Shown here: positions 28,933 through 41,600 of the stretch, piece by piece | How positions within the stretch are numbered: the first letter of the stretch is position 1 | Layout: every line of letters begins with the position of its first letter | From: Neospora caninum Liverpool | Taxonomy: Eukaryota; Apicomplexa; Conoidasida; Eucoccidiorida; Sarcocystidae | DNA length: 64,000 bases | Direction of reading: 5' to 3' | NCBI RefSeq assembly: GCF_000208865.1 | Contig: NC_018397.1 | Location: forward strand, 2,914,001 to 2,978,000 | Notes under the pieces: generated by a model | What the model was told of the DNA's origin: nothing | The model's input: the letters and a program-made list of their open reading frames with translations, nothing else | The model's database searches: none | Position numbers and translations under genes: made by a program

Positions 28933-31900
28933 CGCGACAAATCAAAGGGAAAATTTAGTAGAAAGGAGAGCGACGAAAGCGTCCGTCTGGTAGAAAAAAA
29001 CGTGACGGTTGTTTTCCTGTGGAGTCTGTGCCATCTATTTTGCTTGTCTGTTCTCTTCGGTCCGTTTCATTGGTTTTCTCCGGCGTTTTTCGGGCACGAA
29101 TTGAAATGCACCGGTAACGGCGCGTAAACGAAACGTCGTAGTGAATGGGCACAACTCTTTTTGCTGAAATGCAGAGTCGTTTGTCTTGGTCATTCGTTGC
29201 ATCCGCCATTCAGGTTCTTTGTTTCTCTTTGACGTCGTTGCTTTCTTCTTACATTTGGTTGGAACAGACGTTTGCTCGATCGTTTTCCCCTTGCTCGTAG
29301 CGCAACACAGTCTTCGAATACACCATCGCATAGCTGCCGGAGTGACATGATGGTGGGGCCCTCTGGTCGTGGGCTCTGGACCGTCCCAGTCATGGTGTGC
29401 CACCATGGAATCGACGGCGAAAATAGATTGGTAAATAGGCGGCCAAATAGAGCGACAAGCGGAGGCAAGCAAGAGCGCACTAGACCAGAAGACTGCTACA
29501 GTAGTGGGAAAAACAGAGAAAGACGCAAGAGTCAGACGAGCCAGAAGGGACGCAGGCGACCACGAAACAGGGCTATTTTTAGGCAAGCAGTTTTGATACC
29601 AAAAAGCGGCTTAGAGGCAGAAGGAAAGACCTTACGGAGACAGAGAGATGTCCACAAGAAATTGGTTTTACGAGAAAGTGGTGGATCCGGGAGAAGCAAG
29701 GGGGGTAGGTCGGCGTATAGCAACTCTGTACTGAAATTGTCGACTACCAAGATGATGCTGGCCGCGGCTTCGATAGTAGACTGAACTGCCCAGGTGGCCA
29801 GGGATGCGCCTGGAACAGAACTCTCACTAGACACGATTCACGCTCAACGAGGCGACTTATCGATCTACTACCCCATTTTTGTGTAATCCTTCGAATCGGC
29901 GGGTTCCAGAAGGAAAAAGGCGCAAGAGTGTTTTGCCGGAACGCGTGGCCATTACACTCCCAAGCCGAGAAGCGGGGGCAGGGACGGTGACTGCCGGTAA
30001 GCACCGAGGAGGAGCCGTTCGATTTCACTGCAGCCTCAGAGTTCCCTGCTAACCTCACGGAGTGCCCCCAGGGATCCGAATCCGTCCCCAGCCAAAAGTG
30101 TTCTTGGCTATCTAGCCAAACTTCAAGAGGGGGACGGGTACCGTCGCCCGGATTGAAGGAGGGTCCGTTCCGGTGCCCCAGATCCTGTTTCTGAGCAGAC
30201 TAGTTGCTTTCGAACTTCGAGAAAACCTAGTGTTAAAATAAAGATAATCGGCTTTGAAAGTAAGACATATTGGCTATCTTACTCTGCAACGTGGACGGCC
30301 TGTTTTTAAAGACGTTTGTTGCTTGACGAAACTCGTTGTGGCACGTGTTGCTGGACGCTGTTTGCTCGTGTATCGTTTGAGGAACGGAAATAACTCTGTA
30401 CCTTTTTAAAAGGCGGTCGCTTTTTGCTGGCGGAGAGCACACGCAGAGAGGCGAGGGGCTGTAGAAGGTCCACTGCTGGCTGCTGTGCCCGCCTTCGTGC
30501 CAAGCAAGCGCCTTTCATCCCGATGGGTCAGCAGCGGATTGTTCAAAAACTCGTGGGCCCCCTCTGACGGCTCTCAGGCGACCAGTGTGAGAGATACCGT
30601 TTTCCCTGTTTTGGTGGAAGCTTGGAGGTGGTTGGTCCGGTTACAGAAGGAACGTTGTGTGAACGTGGAAAAAAGAAACATCGTGCGTGTGTCGCTTCAG
30701 AGGAGTAGACGGGGCCACAGCACCGATGCTTTTCTGGAAAGGCCGAAGCAGCTTGTCCGATGAGAGCAGCTCTGCACAAGAACGTAAGGAATGTGTATGC
30801 GGATTCAACACATTGCCGTGCCGCCTCCGCTGCAGCGCATCGATACGCCAGTGAAAAGTGTCTGTCACACTGGACTCACTTGTGACATCCAGTGTGGACA
30901 ACAGGATCATACTGGCTTTCCGGGGGAACAGGGCGATTGCATTGTTGCTATGGAGAAGGGGGCTAGCTCACAAAAAGTTGCATCTTTCGGAAGCCCCTAC
31001 GTGTAATTCCGATCTGGTGCAGTTCTCTGTTGTGGTAAGAGTCCTGAGGTTATCTATTATGTTTGGCGGGAAAGCAAGCCCAACTCTAAGGCGGGAACAA
31101 ACACGGGGAGCGACGCGCTGCTAAGAATCTGTCGGGAAACATATATTTGTTGTAACGACCCCAGGGTACGTTGCGAGACTGAATCCCCCCCACTCTCCCA
31201 TACTACGAAAAGCAAACATTTTCCTGCATTCGTGGAAGTCAAAGCTGTTCATTTGATCAAGGGAGAATCCAGGGGTCAACTAGAAAAAGAGCACTACAAG
31301 AACGCTACGAGCTGGAATTCCTCCGGAGTGCATCAAGGCTCGATTGGCGCTCCTCACAAACTCAACCAGCCAAGAGTTGTTCTTTTATGTGGGGTAAAGG
31401 TGTCTCTTTGGATGAGGAACTCGGGCCGAGAAGGAGCGGGAAGAGGCTAGGAGTCTCCGGGTGCGGACGCGTCAGCGCTCATATTCGAATCCAAGGGAGA
31501 GGAAACTCGAGCAAGACTCGTCGACATGCAAACCCCAAGTAACAGTCTTCGTAGCCTATGAGTCACCGATCTATCTGTTCCACCGCGCGGAAAGTCGTAC
31601 TCAGCCATTCTCCGTGGAGCCGGCAGCATCTGTGGTCGAGCACGTTTTCAAGAGACAGGTAAATGCCGTTTGTAGAATAGGAACGCTCCTCTCTGTTAGG
31701 ACAGTCCTCCACACCACCCAGGGCGCGAGGTTCAATGGCGTTGCTCCTGTTCTTTTATCTCTGGACATGACGTGACACATTCGCAGGAATTTGTGGTTAT
31801 GGAAACCCGCAGTAGGCGTCAAACAAAAGTACATACCGCCAACGCTGTTTGAGAATGAGTGGGATTGCACTGTGCATTTGAAAACGAGAGTAAGAGCAAA

Positions 31901-33580
31901 AGGGATGACGAAAGTCAACGATGCGTCATTGGTGTGCACGAGGCTGTGTAGTTTCACCGTGACCTATTCTAGCATTTACCCATCTGTCTAGGTTGCGGTA
32001 AAAGCGACGTATGCGTTTCCCCAACCAGATGGAAGATATCTTTCTTGGGACACGAGAGAGAGAGAGCAAAAACAGGTGGAGCGAGGTGGGGGAGTTGAAG
32101 CCGTATTATACCCCGCAAATGTCAAGTGATCGTTGCGGCGTTCTGACTTGCACCTGTTTTCCCGGCTCTTGGGGGACGGATAACCTCGCTTTATGCTTCT
32201 GCAGGCGTAACGCGTTGTTTGTGCGGAAACTAGATAAAGGAGAGAAAACAAACAGCTAAAAACGTGAGGTACCCTTTGTGTCTTTGTGAGACTGGAAGCC
32301 CATTTGCTGGTTTGATTTCCCTATTGTGTGACCTCTGGCTGCACGTTTCCCGTACAAATATTGGTTTTGCCGGAGAGACAAAGCAAAACGAAGAACCTAA
32401 ATGCAGAAAGGGGTCTGCGGCTCACTGGCTTTCTTCGTCTTGCTTCTGCCTATCCATGTAAATGTTTCTAGGTGATGTGAATTACGTAGCGCGGCTCCTG
32501 CCGTGTCCCTGTGGCACTTTTCGTGCGATTCAGGCAGCAACGTCGGGCGTTAACCGTGCCACATGCCAAAACTTTCTATTCCCCGTCCCCCGGGAACATA
32601 ACGTTTTCCGCGTCCACGGGAAGACGGCGAGAAAAGCCGTGGACGACGACCAGGCTGCAGAAGGTACACACAGAATCCCTTGGTCTCCAGCAAAGACCGG
32701 AAATCCAGCTGTCCCTGCACACCACCCGGGATACACCGCAATGAGTGACAGGTGAGTGGGCAACAGACTAAATAAAGGGAAGCGAAAAGAATCAGGAGAG
32801 GGGGAAATGATGGGGCGGGAGCGAAGCATTTTCGTTGGCCGGCCGACCAGCTACCTACCGTTTCTCGCTGCCAGAGGTGCTCCAGAAAAAGGAGGAGAAA
32901 AATCGCATTTACAGCACACTGTTGGCAGTCTAAACCGAAATGAACGTGCGGGAGTTTGAAGCGTTGTGTCGGGTAATGCTCTACATCTGTTGGAGGGCGG
33001 TAGATTCTGTTCATTTGTTTGACGTAGATCGGCTTATATTCGAGACATTCTCTGCTAAAATTGTCGAGGGCCCCACCCTCACATTTTGGGATACACGTGC
33101 ACACGGGTGGGTTTTGCTAGCCTTCTCCGAAAGGTCTTGCGCACTGTCGCTGGCGTGCAGAGAGGGAGACGAGGTGGGGGGAGAGGAAGGTCACACGCGC
33201 GGAGGGCGCACGCGAGTGCGCTGTGTGGTTTTCTGTTTCGATACCCGGTCCTTCGCACGCTGGCGTGTGTGGCAACCAGCGGGAGAGGAGAGTGAGGGAG
33301 GCTAGGGAAGAAGGGTTTTGGAGCCTGTGGTGAAAAACGCCAAGGTGACAGCGAAGAGAGCGTGCGTAAAATACACCGCCCAACAGGCAGAAATTTCCGC
33401 CTACCCTGCTGGGAGAAAAAACGAGAGAGTGTGAAAGAACAGGGAGATTTCAGAAGTGTCTGTTGAATACCGTACTCGTCCTTGTACGTATTCGTCGAAT
33501 GCAAACGCGGGGCGGAGCTCTCCTTCCGTGTATATGCATATGCGAATGTACGCACGGCAGAGTCTAGACGTGGACTGACG
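28933..33580. other. Intergenic region with unresolved coding-like fragments
   Basis: No recognised protein is encoded here. Between 31.2 and 32.8 kb the + strand shows frames that end or begin at plausible splice signals: one from about 31449 (after agaggctag) running to a stop at 31561, one ending CAG|gtaaat at 31658, and one from about 32470 (after tttctag) to ACAG|gtgagt near 32750. I could not join these into one phase-consistent gene. A transcribed non-coding RNA or a small unconserved gene is possible. 29000-31000 shows nothing I can support. Confidence 0.35.
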
Positions 33581-35691
33581 TTCGTGAATTGCGAATAGGG
33601 GGCCCGATCCCGTTTTCTCCGCATCCCTTCTCGTTTTGTTTCCCCCTGTATTCTCCCCTCTTATTTCTCATTTCTGGTTTTTTCTCGAGCCAGAATCTCA
33701 GTTTGCGTCTTCTACGAGCGTCTCGAGGGTCCACACTCTCTTTTCCCTCTCCCTTTCGTCGCCCCCCGCTTTGCGAGGACCACACCTTTTGTTCTGCCTC
33801 TGGTCCTTTTCCCGGAAAATCTGTTCCCCGAATCACGCTCTTTGTCGCGCCTCCAGTCGGCTGTCGAAACGCGTTTCTGCTGATTTGTCGCGCCTCGTTA
33901 TGTTTTCCCGCTCTCCCGCCGGGGAACTGGAAATCGCGACGTGTCGCGAGGGCAGTTCCCTCGACGCCTAGTTGTCTGCGGTGAGATCATTTTTCCTCTC
34001 TTGTGGAAGAAGACACCTTTCCTCGTCTTTCCAGATTTATGTACAGTGGACAACACTTTTGGAAAGTGATAGGACTCTGGATACACATGCGTGAGTTCGC
34101 TAGTGGATCGTCGGTCTCTCTCGGTGGCTGTTTCCCCCGTTTCGTCGTTTTTCTCTCACTGCTCAGTCCCCAATTCTCTTTGCGTCCTTTGGAGGTGGAT
34201 GCAGCCCGTCAGGCAAACGCAGAAAAACAGAATAACTGTGGACTCGTTCTCTATTTGTATGCTTCTACACCGTCGTCGCGCGCTCACGCATGCCGTGCGG
34301 TTTCGAGGTGGTGCTCCTTTCCATTGTCCACTACTGTTTCCCTTCATCCTCGTGTATGTCGGAGAGCGCGAAGATCGAAAGTTCGCTGTGCCGTCGCTTT
34401 CTCTCGAAACGGAACCTATAGGGCGCGTCAGAACCGCCCTCCAGCTGGGGCGACATCTTTTGTGGGGGAAGGCTTCAGACAGCTAGGGGGAGAAGCCGAG
34501 CGGTGCCGGTGAGGGTGCTGTGTCCACCGCCTCGGGTGTAGATACACCGTATTATCGCGCTGCTCGCTTTCTCTTCCTCATCGGTTGTCCTGTGCGGAAA
34601 AAACGAGACGGGAGGTTTGCTAAGAAGAGCACGCGACTCAGAACCGGCCCTCGAGGAGGCTGCTGGAGAACAGTGTCGTACCCGTCTGTCGGCGGAGAAA
34701 GAAAGGCAGTCTGTTTGCATAGCTGAGTCTTCCAGTGTAATTCAACCCAAACTGAGGACGAGAGGAATTCGTTTCCCTCTGTCGCTTTTCCTCTCCGTTC
34801 CGCGTTGACGCGTTTGGGCGCTGTCTGTTGTCTCCTTTCCCTGCTGAGAATATCATCTCTCGTCCCTCCGTCTACCTTTGTTTCGCTTAACGTTTGTCTA
34901 ATGGTCGGCGTGACATCAATAGTTGCGTGGAAGTGTCTGCCGTTTCTTCCCTTTGCGGCTCTTGTTCTTGGTCGACTATCGCAAAGACGTTCCAATTCTT
35001 TCAAGAATATTGATGGTGTCCCGCTGCATGCTTGTGTATGCCTGGCCCTTCTCTCCGATTTCCCGGTCACCCCGGTCTCTTCTCTTTTACGTCTGAGAAC
35101 GTCCTCTTGAGCCGAAGAGAGGCGCGAAGACTTTTTTTCGTTTGGGGAGCAAGAAATTCAAAACTGTTAGACCGGCGGCGGGGTCGGTACACCGCAACGT
35201 TCCGCCGGGTGTGCGGACGTCTGAACCCATGAAAAGTGTTGTGGCGTCCTACGATTCGTCTTGACCCAACAGGGCGGATCTTTTCCGTCGTCTTGTCTGC
35301 CTCTCTTCCTGTCTCGTTCTCGATCAGCATCGTTCACATCCACGGTGTCTCCTCTCGTTCGTATCGTCCTGTCCAAGACTTCGTGCAATCCATCGTTCGT
35401 TTCCCCGGCACGCAATCCGTTGTTTTCCGTTTCCTCCTCCAGAAAACACTGCATTGTTTCCTCGTCTTTTGTCCGCCGACCTCTTGTCTCGTTCTCCTCG
35501 CCCGGCCGCCCCTTGCGCCTCTGGAGCTCCCGTTGCCACGTCCCGAACTGTCGATTTGTCTCCCCTCTCCCTAGTCCTCGTCCGCTGTATGTCAGTTGGT
35601 CGTCCCAAGGTTCGTAGCTAGTCTGTTCATCTCGGCTCTGTTCCTCACTGCCCCTCCTGGCCTCCCGTTCAGTTCGTCTCCAAATAGAAGG
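33581..35691 (+). promoter_or_regulatory. Probable promoter and long pyrimidine-rich 5' leader of the giant gene
   Basis: About 2.1 kb upstream of the ATG at 35692 is dominated by C/T on the + strand, with repeated TCTC, TTTCC and CCCGTTT blocks. The other gene leaders in this window look the same. Long leaders are usual in coccidian mRNAs. I cannot place a transcription start or a core promoter from sequence alone. Confidence 0.35.
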
Positions 35692-38600
35692 ATGAGCGGT
35701 ACAGGAGGCACAGGGTCAGGCCCTCTGGGCGCTGGAGCCGGCGGCGTCCGCGGAGGTTCCAAGTCTTCGGCGCCGAGGCCTGTGAAAATCGCTGCAGTGT
35801 CTCTGATTGATTTGAAGGAGCAAGCAGGCAAGGTGAGAGACAGGCGACAAACCCGTAGACAGGGCCTTTGCAAAACCGTCAGAGAGGGTTCGAATGTGTG
35901 TCTGGTGGAGTCTCGAGGAGATTTGCCAATCGGCGTGGGGAGGTCCGAACCGAAATATGTGGCGGTTTGCAGCACTGTCTTTTGAGACACTCGCGGATCG
36001 GTCGGGTCTGTAGCTCGCTCGACAAACCACGGTTCGCGCGTTTTCCAGTATCACCCGCAGGCAGCGTAGCCAAAGGAAACAGAGAGAGGATGCACAGAGT
36101 TGCGTTTTAGTACAGCCTCAACACGATTCCCTTGAGAGCAACGGGCGACGCTTCCTAGCTTTGTTACTTGCGGGGGTCGTTGCACGCCGCCGCAGAGATG
36201 CACAAGAAGCGGATCCTGTACCGGCCAACTGTGTGTGTGGATGCTGCGGGAGTCCGCCTCTCTGCACTCGTTCTGCAGCAGATTTGTGTCCGCACTCACT
36301 CATCGTGGCGGCTTCAGTTTGCTCCCCTCTTGCCTCAGGCTCCGACTCCGAGTCGAGGGTGGGGTGTCGTTCCGCAGCCAGCTACGTCTGTCGAAGGGTC
36401 GGGCGTGTCCTCGTCGCTCTTCCCCCCGGTGAGTGCGTTGAAGCAGCAGTTCCACCCGTCCCAGAGCGGCCAGGCGAACACGACAGGCGGACGCGCGTCT
36501 CTGTCCAGCCTGGCGCGAACTGTGCGCGGTGTACCTACATCTAAGGAGAAGTCGGAGGGAAAGACCAAAGGCGACGGCGAGAAGGAGGGGACCCAGACTG
36601 CTGGTCTTGGCCAGCGCGACGTAGCGGGCGAAGAAAGTGAACAGAATGAGGATGCCGCCGCGAAAGGACGGGGAAGCTCTGGCGCCGAGTCCGGTAAGGA
36701 ACGAATGCGGTTCCCATGAGAAAAGAGAAGAGCTGTGAACGTCGGGAGAGAAGAAGCGTCGGAAACCCATTTCAAGACTTAGAGAAACCCACAAGTGTTT
36801 GCCATAGGAGAGGAAAAGTGTCATCCGTTCTGATCTTTTGGCGGTCCCTTCACTGCGATGTGCCCAAGCAACAGGCCGCCTCTTGCTGTGGTGAAAAGAG
36901 AGGAGAAATGTGCATGTTTACGGTTTTCGCCGACCCCGCGCCAGGTGCGTGTTCGTGTGGAGGTTTCTAGGAGTTTGATCGCTTTGCACTTGCCCTTTTC
37001 CCGTTTCCTCCTCTCCATCATGGACCTCTTCGCGCGTCTTGGTTTCGCATTTCCAGGCGACAGCACCACTCTCGAAAAGCCGGCGGAGCCGCAACAGTCT
37101 GGAGGGTCTGTGCCGAACGGCCCAGGCGCGGGGGGCTCTTCCTCTGGAGAGAAAAGCGGTGAGGGAGAGACGGAAACGAGTCAAAAGGGTGACAGTGAGA
37201 AGGCCAAAGGAGATGAGGCGCGCCAGGACACTCCGCAGTCCAGCGGGGCTGCACGAAGTGGCCGAGAAGAAGACGGAATTGCGGCCCCGGGAGCGGCAAT
37301 CTCTCTCTCCAAGTTAATCACGGCTTCGAAAAAAGGTAAAGACCGGGAAATGGGCACTCGAGAAAAACGCGAGGAAACAGACGGCGCAGCGGGGCGCTCT
37401 TCCGAGAGTTGTAGATACATACATTTCTAATGGTTTATATGTATCTATGAATAAAAGCTTGCATAAACCATATGTGTGTGTACGGCGCCGGATGCGGCTG
37501 TGTAATAAAAGAGTCAGAGGTATCGGTCTTCATGCACAGAGTTGAGTCGCATGCACCTCAATATATATATCTATATATCTATATATATGTGTATATACAG
37601 ATACATTGGAGTCCGTCCAGACATTGGGTTTCCTGTGCCGCGTCTGCTATCTCCTTGCTTTTCTTTTCGTTGTGACCTTCCTTGAATCTTTGTTTTTTGT
37701 TTCTGTGGCTGTCTCCGTCCCTGGCACACAGTTGGAATCAGCGTGAGCGTTCGAGGCCGAGCGGTCAACACCGCTGCAGGAACTGTCAAGTCTTCAGGCT
37801 CCGCGTGGAAAAGCGGCGTCTCTGCGGCTGCGTCTTCCTCTGGAGCTTCGGCGTCGACGCCCTTTTTCGCCGGGGCTGCTTCGTCGGCAGGTCCCTCCTC
37901 TCTGTACGCTGCGCGCGCGGCTGGTACGACTTTGTGTCTTCCTCTGAGCTCGTTTGAGAGACGGTCGCTGCGTAGTCCCTCGGTTGCGACTGGTCCTTTC
38001 CCGTGTCGCGTTTCAGTCCTCTCTTCTTCTTTCTCGGGAAAATGACGCTCGAGACTGCGTGAGCGGGCGAAACCGAACCTCGTCGCTACACTGAATGGCC
38101 CGTTCTGTTTTGAACCGGAGACTCCTTCGCTTCGTTCGAAATCTAGCCTCGGTCTCTACTGGGAGTTCGTGGCGTCTCGCGGGCCTGCGTCTGTTGCGTT
38201 TTGCCGCGGTAGTGTTCCGTGCGAGGCGACAGACGTTTTTGTTGGACTCCCAAGAGAAGTTTTCTTTTTCGGGTTGAGTCGTTTCGCGCGTCCGCATGCG
38301 CACTCCTTCCACGCCGCGCGCGCCACTCGCTTCTGTTGCATTTGCAGGCGCCGCCCCGCCGACGGGGCCGGTGGACGACGAGGCGTTTCCGGACCTGATG
38401 AAGAGTGCCGAGCAGGTGAAGCTCGAGGCGCAGAAGGAGAAGGATCGGCAGAAGCGGACGAAGGAGGCGCTGCGCCGCGCGGAGAAAGGGGACGAGAACG
38501 GGACGAGCGCGCAGCCGCAGGCGCGTCGCCTGGGGCTCCAGGAGCTCTTCGATTTGACGGAGGGGGGCGCGCTGTCGGGCCTTGCGGACAAGTCAGGAGA

Positions 38601-41600
38601 CAAGGAGACTGGGGCGGCGCGTCCGATCCGCGTCCAACGGCGCTGGGCGGATGAAGAGCCCGAGGAAGAGGAGGACTTTCTCCAGAGCGGCGAGGGCGAC
38701 AAGGGCCCGTTCTACCCGGAATTTGGAGATGGCCGCCGAGACCCAGTGTTTGGGAAGGCGCACTTCAGCCCGCTGCCCCACTTTGTACTCCCCGGCATGG
38801 AAGGCACAGTCGTCGCAGGCTACCTCTCCTTCATGTCTCTCGGCCAGCGCGTGCCGCCGCCGGCGCCGCCCCCCATGGAGCCCCCCGCGCCTCCACACGC
38901 GCCTGTCGGGCCCGCAGGCTCGCACTTCCGCACAAACGCGTTCTACAATCTTCCGGGCGCTGGCGCGTTCGGCGAGAGCGGGCCCCAGCCGTCCTTGTTG
39001 CAGGAGAAAAACTGGCGCCGCCAGTCGCCTGCCCCCGACGGCTCTGCGGGCTCGCTACTCCCCACGAACGCCTTCCAGGGCGGCGCCCCTGGGCGAATCC
39101 ACCTCCTTCAGAGGGGCGCCGGAAACAGCGAGGGCCAGCATCGGACTCTGCCGCCGCCGGGGGCGGTCGGGCAGAGCCCAGGGCAACGGATGGGTCCGGG
39201 CGTCGAGGGCGCGCCCCAGAGAGGTCCCTTCGTCGTCACGGATGCAGACTTGGAGAGACAGCGCGAGCTGGCGAGGCAGAAGGCGGAGGAGAAGAAGAGA
39301 GAGGAAGAGGAACGCGAGCGCGCGCAGAAGGAACGGGCAAACAAGAAGCTGCAGGAGTTGGATGAGCGCCTCGCGCGCACCAGGGAGAACCAGGGCGTCG
39401 AGCAAGGCGGGGCGAGCCCGAGCGGCGGGGGCCAGAAAGGCCCTGAGTCGGATCTGGCGGGGTCGCCGGCGTTGGGGCGCTTGGTGAAAGGCCAGGGGGC
39501 GAGTCTGCAAGGGCGCGGCGGCGCCCGAGGCCCCGGGACGGGACCGCGTGGCACCTCGGGCGTCGGTGACGAGAGAGAGGACGAAGACTGGCGGCGGCCG
39601 AGCCCGCCAGGAGTGTCGCCTCCGTCGGGGCCTGTGTCCGGGCGCAAGTCCCCGCGAGGCGCCGGCGCCGCGGGCGTAGAGTCGCCGTTCCCGCCTGCAG
39701 TTCCTCGGAATCCGCCGCCTCCGCCGCCTCTCGCGGCGCCTGCGAGAGGGAGACACGAGGGGGTACAGAAGTCGCTTCTCGGGGCTGGGAAGAACCTCCA
39801 TCACCACCAAGGCTCCGGCGACCCTTCGGGGCCTCTTCTCGGCGCCAACCCGCTCATCGGCGGCGCAGACCTGCATGCGGGCCACATGAAGAAGGGCGGG
39901 ATGAAGGGCGAGCCAGGTGAAAACGACGGGATGTTTCAGGCGGGCCTTTTGGGCGCAAAGTCCCACCAACCGCCCCCGCCGCCCCCTGCGACTGCGGCGC
40001 TGGGCGGGCGCGGCCCGACCGGCAAGGGCCTGGCAGGCGTCGGGGCTGCGCTGGGAGAGCGAGACGGTCTGCGCCTCCACGGGCGCCAGGGGGTCCAGGG
40101 CCCTGTGGGACTGGATGCAGGCCTGGGCTCGCGGGTCGTGAACGGTGACGAGGCGCTGCCGCCGTTGCTGGCCGAACGCGGGGCGAGAGGAGGCGCGCAG
40201 TTCGGCGTGCCGCTGCTCCAGGGGAGGCAAGGAGCCCGAGACGAAGATGCAAGGCCGGGGTTCCAAGGAAGGAAACCGGCCGCAGGCGCGAGTGAGCGCG
40301 CGGGGCCGGACAGTGAACTCGAGGGCGCAGACTTTGAACGGAGACAGGCCGTCGGCGCCGCGCGCCCGCGATACAGATTCGGCGCTCTGGTGAATCAGCA
40401 CTTGGAGGAGAGACAGAAGGAAGAGGAAGAAGTCCGCCGGGGCTCCCATGGGGCAGACCCGGCAGGGGGCCAGGGCGCGGCCAGTCAGCGCGAGAAGAGC
40501 GTCAGAGGGGAGCGAGGCTCTGCGTCGCAGCAGTCAGGTGGTGCCGTCACTGCGGACCACAGCCGAAGTCAAAGTGTGCGGAGACGCGGCGAAGCCGGTG
40601 CGGGTCCAGGTAAAGCGGAGCTCCCACCGGGCGAGAAAAGGCGTCTCGGCGAGGAACATGCTCGGCTCAAAAACGTGCAGCTCAGTGGAACTTTCAAGCA
40701 GGAAGGGAACCGCTCTTTTCAGAGACGCCTGTTAACAGGGATATTCATCTGTTACCACCGAGAATGTGACCGATAGAATTTGACCGCCTCGTAGATCGAC
40801 GCGAAAAGGCGTTCAATCTGGAAGTGAAGCACAAATCTTGCCTTCGCGTCTGGGTGCGTTCTTTTGTCTCCTCGCAGACTCTGGGACCTGGCGCCAGGCC
40901 CCGCGTCAAGTCAACGGCGTTGCAGGCGGCCAGGGCGCGACGCCCTCGGCGACCGAGCCCGCGTTAGGACCGGAAGGAGACGGAGACGCCGCGCGTCAGC
41001 CAGGCAGAGACAGAGGACTTCAGGGCGACGGGCCGGGACAGAGAGGCCGGGGAACGAAGCGCGTAAGTTGGCCGCGAAACATTTAACACGCTTCTGTGTG
41101 TGCATTTTCATTTCAAACAAAGAGGATTGCTAGGAGCTCTTACAACGAAATCGATGACTCGTAAGGGGCCAGATTAACGCTTGGGGCGGCCCGCGCGGGT
41201 GCGGACGGGGGCGGCTCTCACCTCGCATTCTTTTTGACGACTCGCCTTGCTTCTTGACAAAAAGGTTGCCTCTCTCGTTTTGCTGGGGAGGGCCTTCGAG
41301 CGACACTGCGGTTTTTCCTGGAAAGGCGAATCGTGTCAAGTTCTTGCGGTTTGTCAAAGTACGCACGGTCGACTGAGCATTATCCGGACTTCTCTGCAGG
41401 CGCTTCTCCGGCTCCCAGCGGAGCTCGGGGGGCTGCTCTCAAATTCGTGGGTGGTTCGGTTTTGACGAACCGCTTACTCGGTTTTTCGTTTCTGTGGCCG
41501 ACAGGAGGGTCCCCCCCCCCCCCCCCCGTCTTCCTTTGGTTCGTATTTCTTCTCTTTGCGTACGTCGTTTCCGTACGCGTCATTATTCTGCATGCGCTTC

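Noticed and set aside
35025..35031. TGCATGC-type motif (either orientation) upstream of several genes, e.g. 35025, 50239, 22550, 63335
   Set aside because: It is a known apicomplexan AP2-type element, but about eight occurrences are expected by chance in 64 kb on both strands, so I cannot claim enrichment.
41401..41560. Possible extra exon after ctctgcag reading ALLRLPAELGG or ASPAPSGARGAA
   Set aside because: Exon 6 ends in phase 0 and joins exon 7 in phase 0 directly. The extra segment reaches a stop in the needed phase and has no clear donor.
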